Shown here piece after piece: positions 53,094 to 62,169 of a stretch of DNA of 64,000 nucleotides. Within the stretch, counting starts at the first letter, position 1. Each line of letters starts with the position of its first letter. The notes under the pieces are model-generated. The model saw nothing but the letters and a program-made list of their open reading frames with translations. It was not told the DNA's origin and searched no databases. Location: the NCBI RefSeq assembly GCF_021390495.1, contig NZ_JAJEJP010000001.1:2046001-2110000 (forward strand), in the 5' to 3' direction. The position numbers and the translations under genes are program-made. The stretch is from Paraburkholderia sp. ZP32-5. GTDB taxonomy: Bacteria; Pseudomonadota; Gammaproteobacteria; Burkholderiales; Burkholderiaceae.

Positions 53094-54170
53094 TCATTCT
53101 TCAGACTCGGACGTCTTCGCGTGAGATACACGTCTGATAAATCCCGCGCCTGAAAAAGCGCCTGGCGCGCGGCCCTGCGGTACCGCTTTTTCACGGGAGA
53201 GGCGGGCAGGGCGTGCGACTCCCCTCGCCGCGCGCGCCGTGTCGAGCTGCCGCGACATCGTCTCGATACGGTCGCGCAGCAACGCCACCGCGGCGCCGCG
53301 TTCGGCCAGCAAAGTATCTTTCTCGACTAGTTGCGCGCTATTTAGCGCATCTCGTGCATTCGACGCCGCGAGTTCGGCCTTCGTCGATGCCAACTCATCG
53401 CGCAGTGCGTCGTTTTGCGTCCGGTGGTCAGCTTCCAGCGCGACCGCGCGTTCCTGACTCGCCTGAAGCTCCTTGCGCAGACGCTGCGCGGCCGTCCGTT
53501 CGGCTTCGATTTCAAGCAATGCGCGCTTTTCCGCGGCAGCGAGCCGCTGTTCGTTCTGTTCGTGCGCACGGCGCAGCTTCGCCAGCTCCTCGGCGAAATC
53601 TCGCCGCGCGTCGGCCAACGCGGTGCTTGCCGACGCAATTTCTTCCTTCGATGCCGCCAGCTGCGCGGCCAGCATGTCATTGGCAGTTTGCAGTTCGACG
53701 ATGCGTGCATCGAGCACGCCGATGCGCGTCCGTAGCGCGCTCGCGTCGTTCGCTGCCTGTTCGGCGTTTTCCACGGCCTGCTGGCGCTCGTTGTCGTACT
53801 GCCGGGACTGTTCGCGCGCCGCGGCGATCTGTGCGTCCGCGTCCTGCCTGAATGTGTCGAGAGCGGCGCTCGCGGCATCGCTCGACAGACGCCACAGCTG
53901 CGCCACGAGTTCTCCAGCCGCGGACGCGACCTCGGGCGGCAAATCCGGACGGCCGACGTCGACTCGGGTTTTGTCGCGCACCTCGACCCAGAAATCGCGT
54001 AGTGCCTTGGCTGGCGCGCTCATGCTGCCTTTGCGCACGAGCTGATAAAGCCGGTTGGCGGTTGGCGTTTCGCCGTAACGGAAAAACAGCAGCGCACAGA
54101 CTTCGCGATACAGCGCCTGCGTGTCGGACGCGTGCTCGCGGGCGGCTTCGATGTCGGATTCGAGGGTCAT
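53094..54170 (-). CDS. KfrA-like DNA-binding coiled-coil protein
   Basis: 358 residues from ATG 54170. The N-terminal ~120 contain a KfrA-type DNA-binding domain (ALYREVCALLFFRYGETPTANRLYQ, then GSMSAPAKALRDFWVEVRDK). Residues ~125-330 are a long uninterrupted coiled coil rich in Ala, Glu, Arg and Gln. The C-terminus is basic (VARPARLSREKAVPQGRAPG). KfrA is a plasmid-encoded autoregulator and nucleoid/segregation-related protein; chromosomal copies often accompany integrated elements. The gene lies about 80 bases from a large palindrome (54252-54281) that could be its operator. No integrase is nearby. Confidence 0.85.
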   Translation of the reverse strand: MTLESDIEAAREHASDTQALYREVCALLFFRYGETPTANRLYQLVRKGSMSAPAKALRDFWVEVRDKTRVDVGRPDLPPEVASAAGELVAQLWRLSSDAASAALDTFRQDADAQIAAAREQSRQYDNERQQAVENAEQAANDASALRTRIGVLDARIVELQTANDMLAAQLAASKEEIASASTALADARRDFAEELAKLRRAHEQNEQRLAAAEKRALLEIEAERTAAQRLRKELQASQERAVALEADHRTQNDALRDELASTKAELAASNARDALNSAQLVEKDTLLAERGAAVALLRDRIETMSRQLDTARAARGVARPARLSREKAVPQGRAPGAFSGAGFIRRVSHAKTSESEE

Positions 54171-54251
54171 GGCGCGCTGGAAGCTGCTGGAGTGGTGGTG
54201 AGTTGATAATACAACGTAATACGAGATATATACAACACTCACCAAATCTTT

Positions 54252-54281
54252 AACACGACATTAGTACTATAATGTCGTGTT
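54252..54281. promoter_or_regulatory. Large palindrome upstream of the KfrA-like gene
   Basis: Perfect 12-base arms aacacgacatta (54252-54263) and taatgtcgtgtt (54270-54281) with a 6-base spacer, in AT-rich DNA. A plus-strand TATAAT sits across the spacer and right arm (54268-54273). Position 81 bases upstream of the KfrA-like start suggests an autoregulatory operator or a partition-like site. Confidence 0.6.
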
Positions 54282-54338
54282 TATGAGAAGGCAGGCTTTT
54301 TCAACGTTGATGTCTGTCTATTGAGGAAATTTGGAGCT

Positions 54339-54467
54339 ATGCGGCCGTCAGCGATGCGTCGAGCCAATGAAACTGGCGCAATGCCATGCATTTGTGGCGC
54401 CCAACTGGCCGTAGCGGCCGGAACCGGTGTCGGTCACCAAAAACTGGATAGCCAGATATCTGGATAA
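54339..54467 (+). other. Unsupported short frame in the KfrA-phospholipase gap
   Basis: A 42-codon frame follows gaggaaat and tttggagct and could be translated, but its product (Arg/Ala/Gly-rich, PCICG in the middle) has no recognisable feature. The gap 54171-54482 otherwise holds the palindrome at 54252-54281 and a perfect 12-base palindrome ccagatatctgg at 54452-54463, preceded by a second ctggata. Confidence 0.2.
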
Positions 54468-54482
54468 CCCCGTAACGAAAAC

Positions 54483-56573
54483 CTACGCAGCAGCCGGATC
54501 GCTAATCAGATCGCGCCCATTTTCAAGGCGCCCTGCGAAGCGCCGCAGGAAGGCTGGCTCGGTATCGGCGGTCACGCTCAGGTCGTACCAGTTGCCATGC
54601 GCGGCGACGAGCCAGCTCATGCTGAGTTCGCTGCCGGCGGCCACGAAAAACGTCCATTGGTTTTTGCCGCTGCGATAGGCATTCGATCTGACCGTCAACC
54701 GGCAATCGGCATCGCCCGCATTCCGCATGGTCACGCGGACCGCATCATTCGCGATGTCGTAACTCAGCACGGCTTCCGGCTGCGCCGTCTTCAAACCCTG
54801 CCTTCGACCGAAATCGCCGCGAAAAATCCGCAGGAAGCCATTCGCACCATGCAACGCAATCGAGTACCTCGTGCCGTTCAGCTGAGACCGCGTCCAGCTA
54901 TCGGTCAGTTGCGTGCCGGGATCGAGCGCATATCGACGTGGCAAGCGAGTGCCAGCCACGAGATCGTACGCGGCAAACGCCGCCCCGCTTTTTCCGCTGT
55001 TGGTGAGCAGAAGCGAGAATTCGCCGTTAGCCGGATCGACGCTGGCATCGGCGCGAAACTCATAAGGCAATGCGCGCGAAGCTCGCGTACCGGACTCCTG
55101 CTTCGGCATCGACTGGATTGTCGGAACCGATGGCGCGGGCAACGAGCTGCATTGCAGATTAGCGCGCGCGACATAGGCGCTCGTGTCCGGTAACGCGGGC
55201 CAGCTTGCATCCGGCTTCTGAAAATTGAACGCCGACGTCAGATCGCCGCAAATCGAGCGGCGCCACGCGCTGATGTTGCGGCAATGAAGCCGGAATCGTC
55301 GCTCGATAAATTGAATCACCGACGTATGATCGAACACCTCCGAACAGACGTAGCCTCCTCTGGACCACGGCGACACTACGGTCATCGGCACACGAAATCC
55401 AAGCCCGATCGGCAGACCGTCATAAAGCTCGCCCGTCGTCGCGACGGTGGTCTTCCCCTCGGCGTCGCTACCCGGTGGTGTGGGCGGCGGCAGATGATCG
55501 AAAAAGCCGCCCTGCTCGTCGTAGTTCAGCAGGAACACCGTCCGTGACCACACTTCGGGTTGGGCTGCCAACGCGGCCAACAATCTTGCGCTCAGGTCCT
55601 CCCCCGCCTGTGGGTGATAGTTCGCGTGCTCGGACAGCGCTGTCGGCGCGATGATCCACGAGACCTGCGGCAGCCTGCCCGACGCGACATCCGCCGCGAA
55701 GGCCTGAGCGATATCGGCAACCGTCGCCATGCCCTTACGGTACAGCGCGCTCGTCGGCAGGGCCGATTTGAAGCTGTGAAAGAACGCGAGCGCGTTATCG
55801 TCGAAGTTATCGGCCTGCTGATAGACGCGCCAGCTCACGCCGGCCGTCTCGAGCATTTCGGCCACGGTTTGCCATTTGAATCCCTGGGTCGACTCGGCAT
55901 TGTCCAGCGCCGGTTCGAAGCCGGCGGAAAGACCGCTGCTGCCGCTGAACAGATGCAAGCGGTTCGGGTTGGTCTGCGTAAACGTCGACGCGTAGTACTG
56001 GTCGCAGATCGTGAAGGCATCGGCGAGTGCGTAGTAGAACGGCAGATCGTCGCGCGAGAAATAACTCATGCCGAGTCCCGGTTGACGCGCCGTATTCCAC
56101 GCGTTGCAAAGCCCCTTGTTCCACATCGCAATGTCGGTCAGGTAGCTCATCGACGGCGCTTTCGCGCAGGTCGCGCTGGTGGTCGCCGTACTGATGTGGA
56201 ATGGCAGCATGTAATGCGTGCCCGTCGGTTGCTTCCATACCGGGTTGCCGTTCGGCAAGCTGATAACGGTCCGGTCGTTGAATCCGCGCACGCCGCGCAG
56301 CTTGCCGAAGTAGTGGTCGAACGAGCGGTTTTCCTGCGTGAAGATCACGATGTGCTCGACATCGTCGATCGTGCCGGTCGTGGCCTTTGCCGGCGTCGCC
56401 AGTGCGTCGCGAATCCAGCCCGGCAGCCATGCCGCCGCCAACGAGCCGCCCAAAGAGCCTGCCGTGACACGCAGGAAATCACGGCGTGGCCTCGCGCGGC
56501 CGCTGCTGCCCTGTCCTGCCGCGTCGGCTTTGCCCCCGCCCTTCCGTAATCGCCGGTGACGTTCGCTGTCCAC
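54483..56573 (-). CDS. Tat-exported phosphocholine-type phospholipase C
   Basis: 696 residues from GTG 56573 (GGAG six bases upstream). A twin-arginine signal (RPRRDFLRVTAGSLGGSLAA, near 30) precedes the acid phosphatase/phospholipase C fold: VEHIVIFTQENRSFDHYFGK, FYYALADAFTICDQYYAS, VFLLNYDEQGGFFDHLPPP and VVSPWSRGGYV with FDHTSVIQFIERRF, the conserved Glu-Asn, Asp and His metal/nucleophile elements of the PlcH/PlcN family. Two C-terminal repeats of about 85 residues follow. It would be secreted in folded form and hydrolyse phosphatidylcholine or sphingomyelin. Haemolytic versus non-haemolytic type cannot be told. It lies 12 bases after a cytochrome b561 gene. Confidence 0.93.
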   Translation of the reverse strand: MDSERHRRLRKGGGKADAAGQGSSGRARPRRDFLRVTAGSLGGSLAAAWLPGWIRDALATPAKATTGTIDDVEHIVIFTQENRSFDHYFGKLRGVRGFNDRTVISLPNGNPVWKQPTGTHYMLPFHISTATTSATCAKAPSMSYLTDIAMWNKGLCNAWNTARQPGLGMSYFSRDDLPFYYALADAFTICDQYYASTFTQTNPNRLHLFSGSSGLSAGFEPALDNAESTQGFKWQTVAEMLETAGVSWRVYQQADNFDDNALAFFHSFKSALPTSALYRKGMATVADIAQAFAADVASGRLPQVSWIIAPTALSEHANYHPQAGEDLSARLLAALAAQPEVWSRTVFLLNYDEQGGFFDHLPPPTPPGSDAEGKTTVATTGELYDGLPIGLGFRVPMTVVSPWSRGGYVCSEVFDHTSVIQFIERRFRLHCRNISAWRRSICGDLTSAFNFQKPDASWPALPDTSAYVARANLQCSSLPAPSVPTIQSMPKQESGTRASRALPYEFRADASVDPANGEFSLLLTNSGKSGAAFAAYDLVAGTRLPRRYALDPGTQLTDSWTRSQLNGTRYSIALHGANGFLRIFRGDFGRRQGLKTAQPEAVLSYDIANDAVRVTMRNAGDADCRLTVRSNAYRSGKNQWTFFVAAGSELSMSWLVAAHGNWYDLSVTADTEPAFLRRFAGRLENGRDLISDPAAA

Positions 56574-56585
56574 GGCATCTCCCGC

Positions 56586-57161
56586 TCAACTATCGCGTGC
56601 CGCGTCGCTCGACGGCCCGGCGCCCGGCAGCATCCGCCGCATGACGTGGTCTTTCAGAACAAAACGATGGAACAACGCGGCCAGAATGTGCAGGACGATC
56701 AGCGCGAACAGCACCCATGCGAGGATGCCGTGGACATCGCCCATCGCGTGGCCGAATGGCGAGCCTGTCGGGCTCAACGACGGATAAGGCACGACGCCCG
56801 CGAGGTGAACCGACCAGCCGCGCGAAGACGCGTTGATCCAGCCAAGCAGCGGCACGAGCAGTAAGCAGATATAGAGGAAAAGGTGGGTCACGCGGGAAGC
56901 GAGACCGAGCAACGGCGGCAGGTCGTCCGGCGCGGGCCGGTGGGTCAGCCGCCACACAACTCGCAGCACCATCACGGCTATCAGCGCCGCGCCGACGCCA
57001 AGGTGCCACGCTATCAGCCCGACGGGCTGTGTGTCCTTATGCACGTCGGGCATCGTCCAGCCGATCAGAAACTGCGCTGCGATCAACAGCACCGTCAGCC
57101 AGTGCAGGATGCGCGCGACGATGCCGTAGGCGGGTGCCCTGCCGTCGTAGGGTTCGATCAC
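56586..57161 (-). CDS. Cytochrome b561
   Basis: 191 residues from GTG 57161 (GGAG upstream), with four transmembrane helices: IVARILHWLTVLLIAAQFLI, LIAWHLGVGAALIAVMVLRVV, RVTHLFLYICLLLVPLLGW and DVHGILAWVLFALIVLHILAAL. The four histidines RILHW, AWHLG, RVTHL and DVHG/LHILA are placed to bind two b haems. It transfers electrons across or within the inner membrane. It is co-transcribed with the downstream phospholipase gene. A dyad at 57229-57270 lies about 70 bases upstream. Confidence 0.92.
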   Translation of the reverse strand: MIEPYDGRAPAYGIVARILHWLTVLLIAAQFLIGWTMPDVHKDTQPVGLIAWHLGVGAALIAVMVLRVVWRLTHRPAPDDLPPLLGLASRVTHLFLYICLLLVPLLGWINASSRGWSVHLAGVVPYPSLSPTGSPFGHAMGDVHGILAWVLFALIVLHILAALFHRFVLKDHVMRRMLPGAGPSSDAARDS

Positions 57162-57228
57162 TTAGACTCCGCGCGTTGTTCTGGCCGAGCCGAATCGGCC
57201 TGGCTCAGGGTTTTCAGATTTTTTTCAA

Positions 57229-57270
57229 CCAATGTCATGGATCATGGCATCGCATGGATCATGACATTGG
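57229..57270. promoter_or_regulatory. Dyad with twin catggatcatg units upstream of cytochrome b561
   Basis: Outer arms ccaatgtcatg (57229-57239) and catgacattgg (57260-57270) enclose two direct copies of catggatcatg (57237-57247 and 57253-57263) spaced 16 bases apart. No T-tract follows in the direction of the preceding gene, so a regulator binding site is more likely than a terminator. Confidence 0.4.
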
Positions 57271-57354
57271 AACGGCTCCCTAGCGTAACGGCATTTTCTT
57301 AAGGATTTCTGACGTCGGGGATGCCGCTGCGCGGACCGCGGACATCAACATCAG

Positions 57355-60300
57355 TCAGCCGGCGGTCGATGGCCTCGGTGCATATGCTGCGCCCACGGGT
57401 TCAACGCGCACCTTGTTGCCCGCACTCAAGCCCCGGTCCAACGCCGCCGCCACTGCCTGCACGTTCGGCTCGGCAATCATATCGACGTGGTCGCACGCCA
57501 CCTCGACGACCTCCAGTCCCGCGCGAGCCAGATGCCGCCACAGCAGCAGCTGATTGCTGCGGTAAGTTTGCGCGATCGTCCCGTGCACATAGACGATCGG
57601 TCCGGCGCGATAAGGCTGCGGGCGATACATCGTCATCGCGACCCGCAACGTCTCGCGCACCGTTCGCAGCGCGTCCGGCATCACCACGTTATGGCTGTCC
57701 GGGCGATGTGCCATGTGTCCGCTGCGCATCCGCACGTTATCGGCCGCGTTCGCGAGTTTGTCCTTCATATAGCCGGCGAGTTGTGACGTCGGCACCGCGC
57801 GCAGCTTGTGCCAGTGCCAGGCCGCGAAGCCATAGTTGTGCCGCAGCCACGCACGCCAGGGCAGACAGCGTTCGCTTGCATAGGTGTCGATCAAGCACAG
57901 AAAATCGACCTGCTCGCGAGCGCCGGACAGTTGTTGCGCGATCTCGACCGCAATCAGGCCGCCGAACGAATAACCGGCCACCGCGTAGGGCCCGGTTGGC
58001 TGCACGCTGCGCATCTGCCGGATATAGCTGGCCGCGATGTCGTGCACACGTGCCTGCGCCGGCCGCTCGCCGTCGAGCCCTTGCGCCTGCAAACCTAGCA
58101 CCGGCCGCGGACTCTGCATCGCGCCGACCAGCGTCCAGCACTCCATCACGGTACCGCTGACGCCATGAATAAAGAACAGCGGCGAGCCGGTGCCCGTGCG
58201 CATCGGTACGACGGTCGGCGACGAACCTGGCACTGCGCCGTCGTCGAGTTCCGCGGCGAGACGCGAGATGGTCGGTGCGATCAGCAGCGTCGCGAGCGGT
58301 ATCTTGCGGCCAGTCGACAGATAGATACTCGCGAGCAGTCTCGCCGCGAGCAGCGAATTGCCGCCCAGTTCGAAAAAGTTATCGTCCCGGCCGATCGGCG
58401 CGAAGTCCAATAGCCTCTCCCACTGCGTTTGCAAATGCCGCTCCAGACTCTCGCGCGACTCCCCTACCGGCGCCAGCTCGCGTGTTGCCAGATTCAACGC
58501 GGGATGATGACGGATCGCGTCCAGACATTCGGGGTTACGCAGCGCCGCTGTGTTGGTGACCGGCAAACCGCTGATTGCATTGCGCGCGGCGGCTTCCGAA
58601 AACTTGCCGTTATGCGTGACCGGCAACCCATCGACCGCGATGATCCGGTCAGGCACATGCGCCGGCGACGCGCGGCGGGCAAGCTCGCGACGCACCCGCG
58701 CGGCCAGCGCGGCATTCAGCCCGATGCCCTGTTGCAGCACCAGCATCAGCACGGTGCGCGCTTCCACGGTGGTCGCGTGCCCCTGATCGTCCAGCGTGTT
58801 GTGCGCCGGCTGCTGAATGACCATTGCCTCGCGGATTTCGTGGATGTCGTTCAGTACCCGGTAGATCTCCCCGGGCCCGACGTTGATGCCGCGCACATTC
58901 AGCACACCGTCCGTGCGGCCGTGCAGGCGTGCGCTGCCTTGCGGCGAGAACTCGATCAGATCGCCGTGCGTCCATACGCCCGGATTGCTCGAGAAGTACG
59001 CGGCGTGAAAGGCGGCACCGCTCGCGTCGCCGAACAGCCCGAGCGGACGCGAAGGAAACGGATTCGCGCAGACCAACTCGCCGATCCCGTCGGTCGGCAC
59101 GCCGTGCGCGCGAGCCTGCACATCGAGTGCAAGTGTCTTGCATTGGGCCTCGCCCGCGTAGACCGGCAGGTTCGGATTGCCGAGCACGAAGCAGCCGAGG
59201 ATATCGGTGCCGCCCGAAATCGACTGTAGCGGCAGATGCTTCACGTTATCGCGCACCCAGCGAAACTGGGCGTCGAACAGCACCGCGCCGGTCGACATCA
59301 TCGCGCGCAATGCGCCGAGATCGAATTGCCGCCCCGGCACGAGGCCGGCGTCCTCGCTCATCCGCAGATACGCGGGACTCGTGCCGAACACCGTGACGCG
59401 CTCATCGGCGACCAGACGCCACAATGTATCGACGTTCGAAATCGGCCCGTCATAGGTGACGATTTCGACACCGGACGCCAGCGCCGACAACTGCCAGTTC
59501 CACATCATCCATGCGCAACTGGTGTGAAAGTACATCCGGTCGCCGGGCCGTAAATCGCTATGCAGCCGATGCTCCTTCAGATGCTCGAGCAAACTGCCGC
59601 CGGCACCGTGTACGATGCATTTCGGCTTGCCGGTGGTGCCCGACGAGAACATCACGAAAAGCGGCTGATTGAAAGCAAAGCGCCGCCATTCGAAGCGTGC
59701 AGGGTCGCCTCGGCTGGTCACTTCGTCGAGCGAATAAACGCGTTGTTGGACCGTGTCCGGCAGCGCGCCGTCATCCAGACGCACGACACCTTCGAGCGAC
59801 GACAACGCCGCCGCCAGTTCGGCAATCTTTTGCGCGACCGGCATACCCGCGTCGGCACTCTGCGCGGCCGTGTGCGCGAACAGCAGTCGCGGCGCGAGCG
59901 GGGTGAAGCGGTCGAGAATCGTCTCGACGCCCATCTCGGGGGCGGCCGTCGATAACGTTGCACCGAGCGCGGCGACCGCGAGCGCGGTGATAACAGCTTG
60001 CGCGTCGTTGCGCATCACGCAGACCACGCGGTCCCCGTCGCGCAGTCCCCATTGCCTGAGTGCATCGGCGAGACGCGCGACGCGCTCGCGCAATTCACCG
60101 CGCGTCAGCCGGACTCGCCGGCCGTCCGCATGACACGCGGTCAGCGCGGGCGCATCGGCATTCGCGAGCGCGAAACTCAGCAGATTGTCCGCGTAGTTCA
60201 GTTCGAGTTGCGGAAAAAACGTCGCGTGTTCGCATTCATCGCCGACGCAAACCGGATCGAGGCTGCCCGCCCAATCGAGTCCTTGCGACCATTCGACGAA

Positions 60301-60510
60301 CACGCGCCAGAACGTTCGGTACTCCCGCACAGAGAAGTCGTGCAGCCTTTGATAGGTGTCGAGAATCTGGTTCGTGTGCGCTTGCAACGCCGCGGTGAAA
60401 GCAGTCATTTGCGACGCGGCGGCGCACTCGGCGGTGTTGATATAAACAGGGGTGCGTTCCAACGGAGCTGCAGCGCAAAGCGATGCGCCAGACAGTTCAA
60501 GGCGATCCAT
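57355..60510 (-). CDS. Acetoacetyl-CoA synthetase-like adenylation domain fused to carrier protein and thioesterase
   Basis: 1051 residues from ATG 60510 with GGAGG upstream. Residues ~1-670 are an adenylate-forming domain of the acetoacetyl-CoA synthetase type: MFSSGTTGKPKCIVHG (P-loop), TSCAWMMWNWQLSALASG, SISGGTDILGCF, HGRTDGVLNVRGINVG and the catalytic Lys in VTHNGKFSEAA. Residues ~690-755 are a carrier domain with phosphopantetheine Ser719 in FELGGNSLLAARLL. Residues ~790-1040 are a thioesterase with AVAGYSFGGLIAVE near 845. There is no condensation, ketosynthase or reductase domain. It could load a short keto or carboxylic acid on the carrier and release or condense it. Product unknown; a phosphopantetheinyl transferase is not in the window. 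Confidence 0.85.
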   Translation of the reverse strand: MDRLELSGASLCAAAPLERTPVYINTAECAAASQMTAFTAALQAHTNQILDTYQRLHDFSVREYRTFWRVFVEWSQGLDWAGSLDPVCVGDECEHATFFPQLELNYADNLLSFALANADAPALTACHADGRRVRLTRGELRERVARLADALRQWGLRDGDRVVCVMRNDAQAVITALAVAALGATLSTAAPEMGVETILDRFTPLAPRLLFAHTAAQSADAGMPVAQKIAELAAALSSLEGVVRLDDGALPDTVQQRVYSLDEVTSRGDPARFEWRRFAFNQPLFVMFSSGTTGKPKCIVHGAGGSLLEHLKEHRLHSDLRPGDRMYFHTSCAWMMWNWQLSALASGVEIVTYDGPISNVDTLWRLVADERVTVFGTSPAYLRMSEDAGLVPGRQFDLGALRAMMSTGAVLFDAQFRWVRDNVKHLPLQSISGGTDILGCFVLGNPNLPVYAGEAQCKTLALDVQARAHGVPTDGIGELVCANPFPSRPLGLFGDASGAAFHAAYFSSNPGVWTHGDLIEFSPQGSARLHGRTDGVLNVRGINVGPGEIYRVLNDIHEIREAMVIQQPAHNTLDDQGHATTVEARTVLMLVLQQGIGLNAALAARVRRELARRASPAHVPDRIIAVDGLPVTHNGKFSEAAARNAISGLPVTNTAALRNPECLDAIRHHPALNLATRELAPVGESRESLERHLQTQWERLLDFAPIGRDDNFFELGGNSLLAARLLASIYLSTGRKIPLATLLIAPTISRLAAELDDGAVPGSSPTVVPMRTGTGSPLFFIHGVSGTVMECWTLVGAMQSPRPVLGLQAQGLDGERPAQARVHDIAASYIRQMRSVQPTGPYAVAGYSFGGLIAVEIAQQLSGAREQVDFLCLIDTYASERCLPWRAWLRHNYGFAAWHWHKLRAVPTSQLAGYMKDKLANAADNVRMRSGHMAHRPDSHNVVMPDALRTVRETLRVAMTMYRPQPYRAGPIVYVHGTIAQTYRSNQLLLWRHLARAGLEVVEVACDHVDMIAEPNVQAVAAALDRGLSAGNKVRVEPVGAAYAPRPSTAG

Positions 60511-60942
60511 CTATCCCTCCATGGAGGTGCGGAAAATGCCGGATTTCATTTGCTCGGAATCTTCTGTCTAACCAATCCTATTTAACGATGCTCGCGCGTT
60601 ATGTGCGGAAACGCACCATTAAAAAAGGGGCTTTATGAGTTCACCTGGAGAGCCGCCAGAGGCCTTCAATCGCGCACGCAAATAGCATCTCCTTCGCCGA
60701 TGCCGAAAGCATCGCGACGGCGGGAAATGCTTATTGGATATGCGTTTTCGGTGAGTGCGGGGGGCAGTATCCGTTCCGGGTCATTCCGGATTAAACGGGT
60801 CCACGTCAGCGGTTATTCCCGCTTTCTATTTAAATAGCGATCACATTTTTATTCGACAAAACCCGTGCCAGAAATCATCCGATTTAAAGCATGAAAGACC
60901 GGTATCGGTATATCGATGAGCAACGCTATCGGCTTTCGCCGT
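60511..60942. other. AT-richer gap with no gene
   Basis: 432 bases between the synthetase promoter side and the ATPase stop. It includes a perfect palindrome cctccatggagg (60517-60528) next to the synthetase ribosome site and short A- or T-runs (for example aaaaaagggg near 60620, atttaaat near 60830). Short frames here lack codon bias and ribosome sites. I see no RNA gene or repeat. Confidence 0.4.
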
Positions 60943-62106
60943 TCATCGCGCGGACCACTTCCACGCGGGGATATCGAGTTCGTCGTCACCCACGATGCGG
61001 GTCGCGCCGAGCTGCTTGTCGAGCACGATCGACTGGCTCGCGGTTTCACGTTCGAGCGCCGCGATGAGCCGTGTCGCATGCGACACGACGATGACCTGCG
61101 AGCGGGTCGACGCATCGGCGATGAGCCGCGCGAGAGCCGGCAGCAGATCGGGATGCAGACTCGTCTCGGGCTCGTTCAACACCAGCAACGCGGGTGGCCG
61201 CGGCGTCAGCAACGCGGCGACCAGCAGCAGATAACGCAGCGTGCCGTCGGATAGTTCGCGTGCCTTTAGCGGGCGCAGCAGTCCGTGCTGACGCATCGTG
61301 ACTTCGAAGTATCCGTCGTGGTTCGTCACCGCAATTTGAGAGCCGGGAAACGCATCTTCGATCGCCGCATCGAGCGCGGCCGGATTGCCGATCTCCAGGA
61401 TCGTTTGCAGCGCGGCCGCGAGATCCGCGCCGTCGTTCGATAGCACCGGCGTATGCGTACCGATCTGCGGTTGGCGCGAAGGCGCCGCAGTGTCGGTACG
61501 AAAGTGATCGTAGAAGCGCCACGAGCGGATCTGCTCGCGTACCGCGATCATCTCGGGTGCCGTTTTCGGATCGGCGAACTCGGTCAGCATGCTGTCGAAG
61601 CTCGCGATCGGTTGAGCGACGGCGCTCCACTCGCCGGCATCGTCGCGCGTGCGCAGTGCGGCGCCGCGTCGATCCACGAGCAACGCGGACGGACGCAACA
61701 CGGCGCCGCTCCAGATGCATTCACGCTTGACGATCGGATCGCGCTGGAACTGCGAGTTTCCAGGCAGCGGCAGGCCCAGGTCGATCGCGTAGCCCCATGC
61801 ATCGCCGGCGAAGCCGAGCCGCAGGCTCACGGGCTCCGTGCGCGCCGTGCCCTGCACCGGTTGCTCGCCTGAGAGCATGCCGCGCGAAAAGCGCTCCGGA
61901 CCGGCCCATAGCGTCGATTGCAGGCCGCCTTCACGGGCCAGCGACGGGATCAGCTCGCCACGCGCGGTGTCGGCGAGCAGGCGTAGTCCGCGGTACAGAT
62001 TCGATTTGCCGCTGCCATTCGGTCCGGTCACGACGGTGAGCGTCGTCAGCGGCACGATCAATTCGCGCAGTGAACGATATCCGGCAATCGCGAGTGTGGT
62101 TAGCAT
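60943..62106 (-). CDS. AAA-type ATPase, RecF/OLD-like
   Basis: 387 residues from ATG 62106 (MLTTLAIAGYRSLREL); an upstream in-frame ATG at 62142 would add 12 residues. The Walker A loop is VTGPNGSGKSNLYRGL, the signature-like segment is ARELSDGTLRYLLLVAAL, Walker B is LLVLNEPETSLHPDLLP, and IVVSHATRLIAALE is the H-loop. The middle of the protein is a variable region with no coiled coil. Proteins like this occur as orphan housekeeping ATPases and in anti-phage modules; no TOPRIM or effector domain is fused and no nuclease partner is adjacent. Function unknown. Confidence 0.85.
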   Translation of the reverse strand: MLTTLAIAGYRSLRELIVPLTTLTVVTGPNGSGKSNLYRGLRLLADTARGELIPSLAREGGLQSTLWAGPERFSRGMLSGEQPVQGTARTEPVSLRLGFAGDAWGYAIDLGLPLPGNSQFQRDPIVKRECIWSGAVLRPSALLVDRRGAALRTRDDAGEWSAVAQPIASFDSMLTEFADPKTAPEMIAVREQIRSWRFYDHFRTDTAAPSRQPQIGTHTPVLSNDGADLAAALQTILEIGNPAALDAAIEDAFPGSQIAVTNHDGYFEVTMRQHGLLRPLKARELSDGTLRYLLLVAALLTPRPPALLVLNEPETSLHPDLLPALARLIADASTRSQVIVVSHATRLIAALERETASQSIVLDKQLGATRIVGDDELDIPAWKWSAR

Positions 62107-62169
62107 GTCAGGCTCTGGTGTCGATGGCGAATCAGGTGCCACACGATACCAAAGCCGACGCTGCTCGGA

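Noticed and set aside
54339..54467. 42-codon ORF with a ribosome site, considered as an integrase remnant
   Set aside because: No recognisable similarity, no codon support, and it could be chance; kept only as a note.
60943..62106. Anti-phage defence system around the OLD-like ATPase
   Set aside because: No nuclease, TOPRIM or other defence partner is adjacent; neighbours are metabolic genes.
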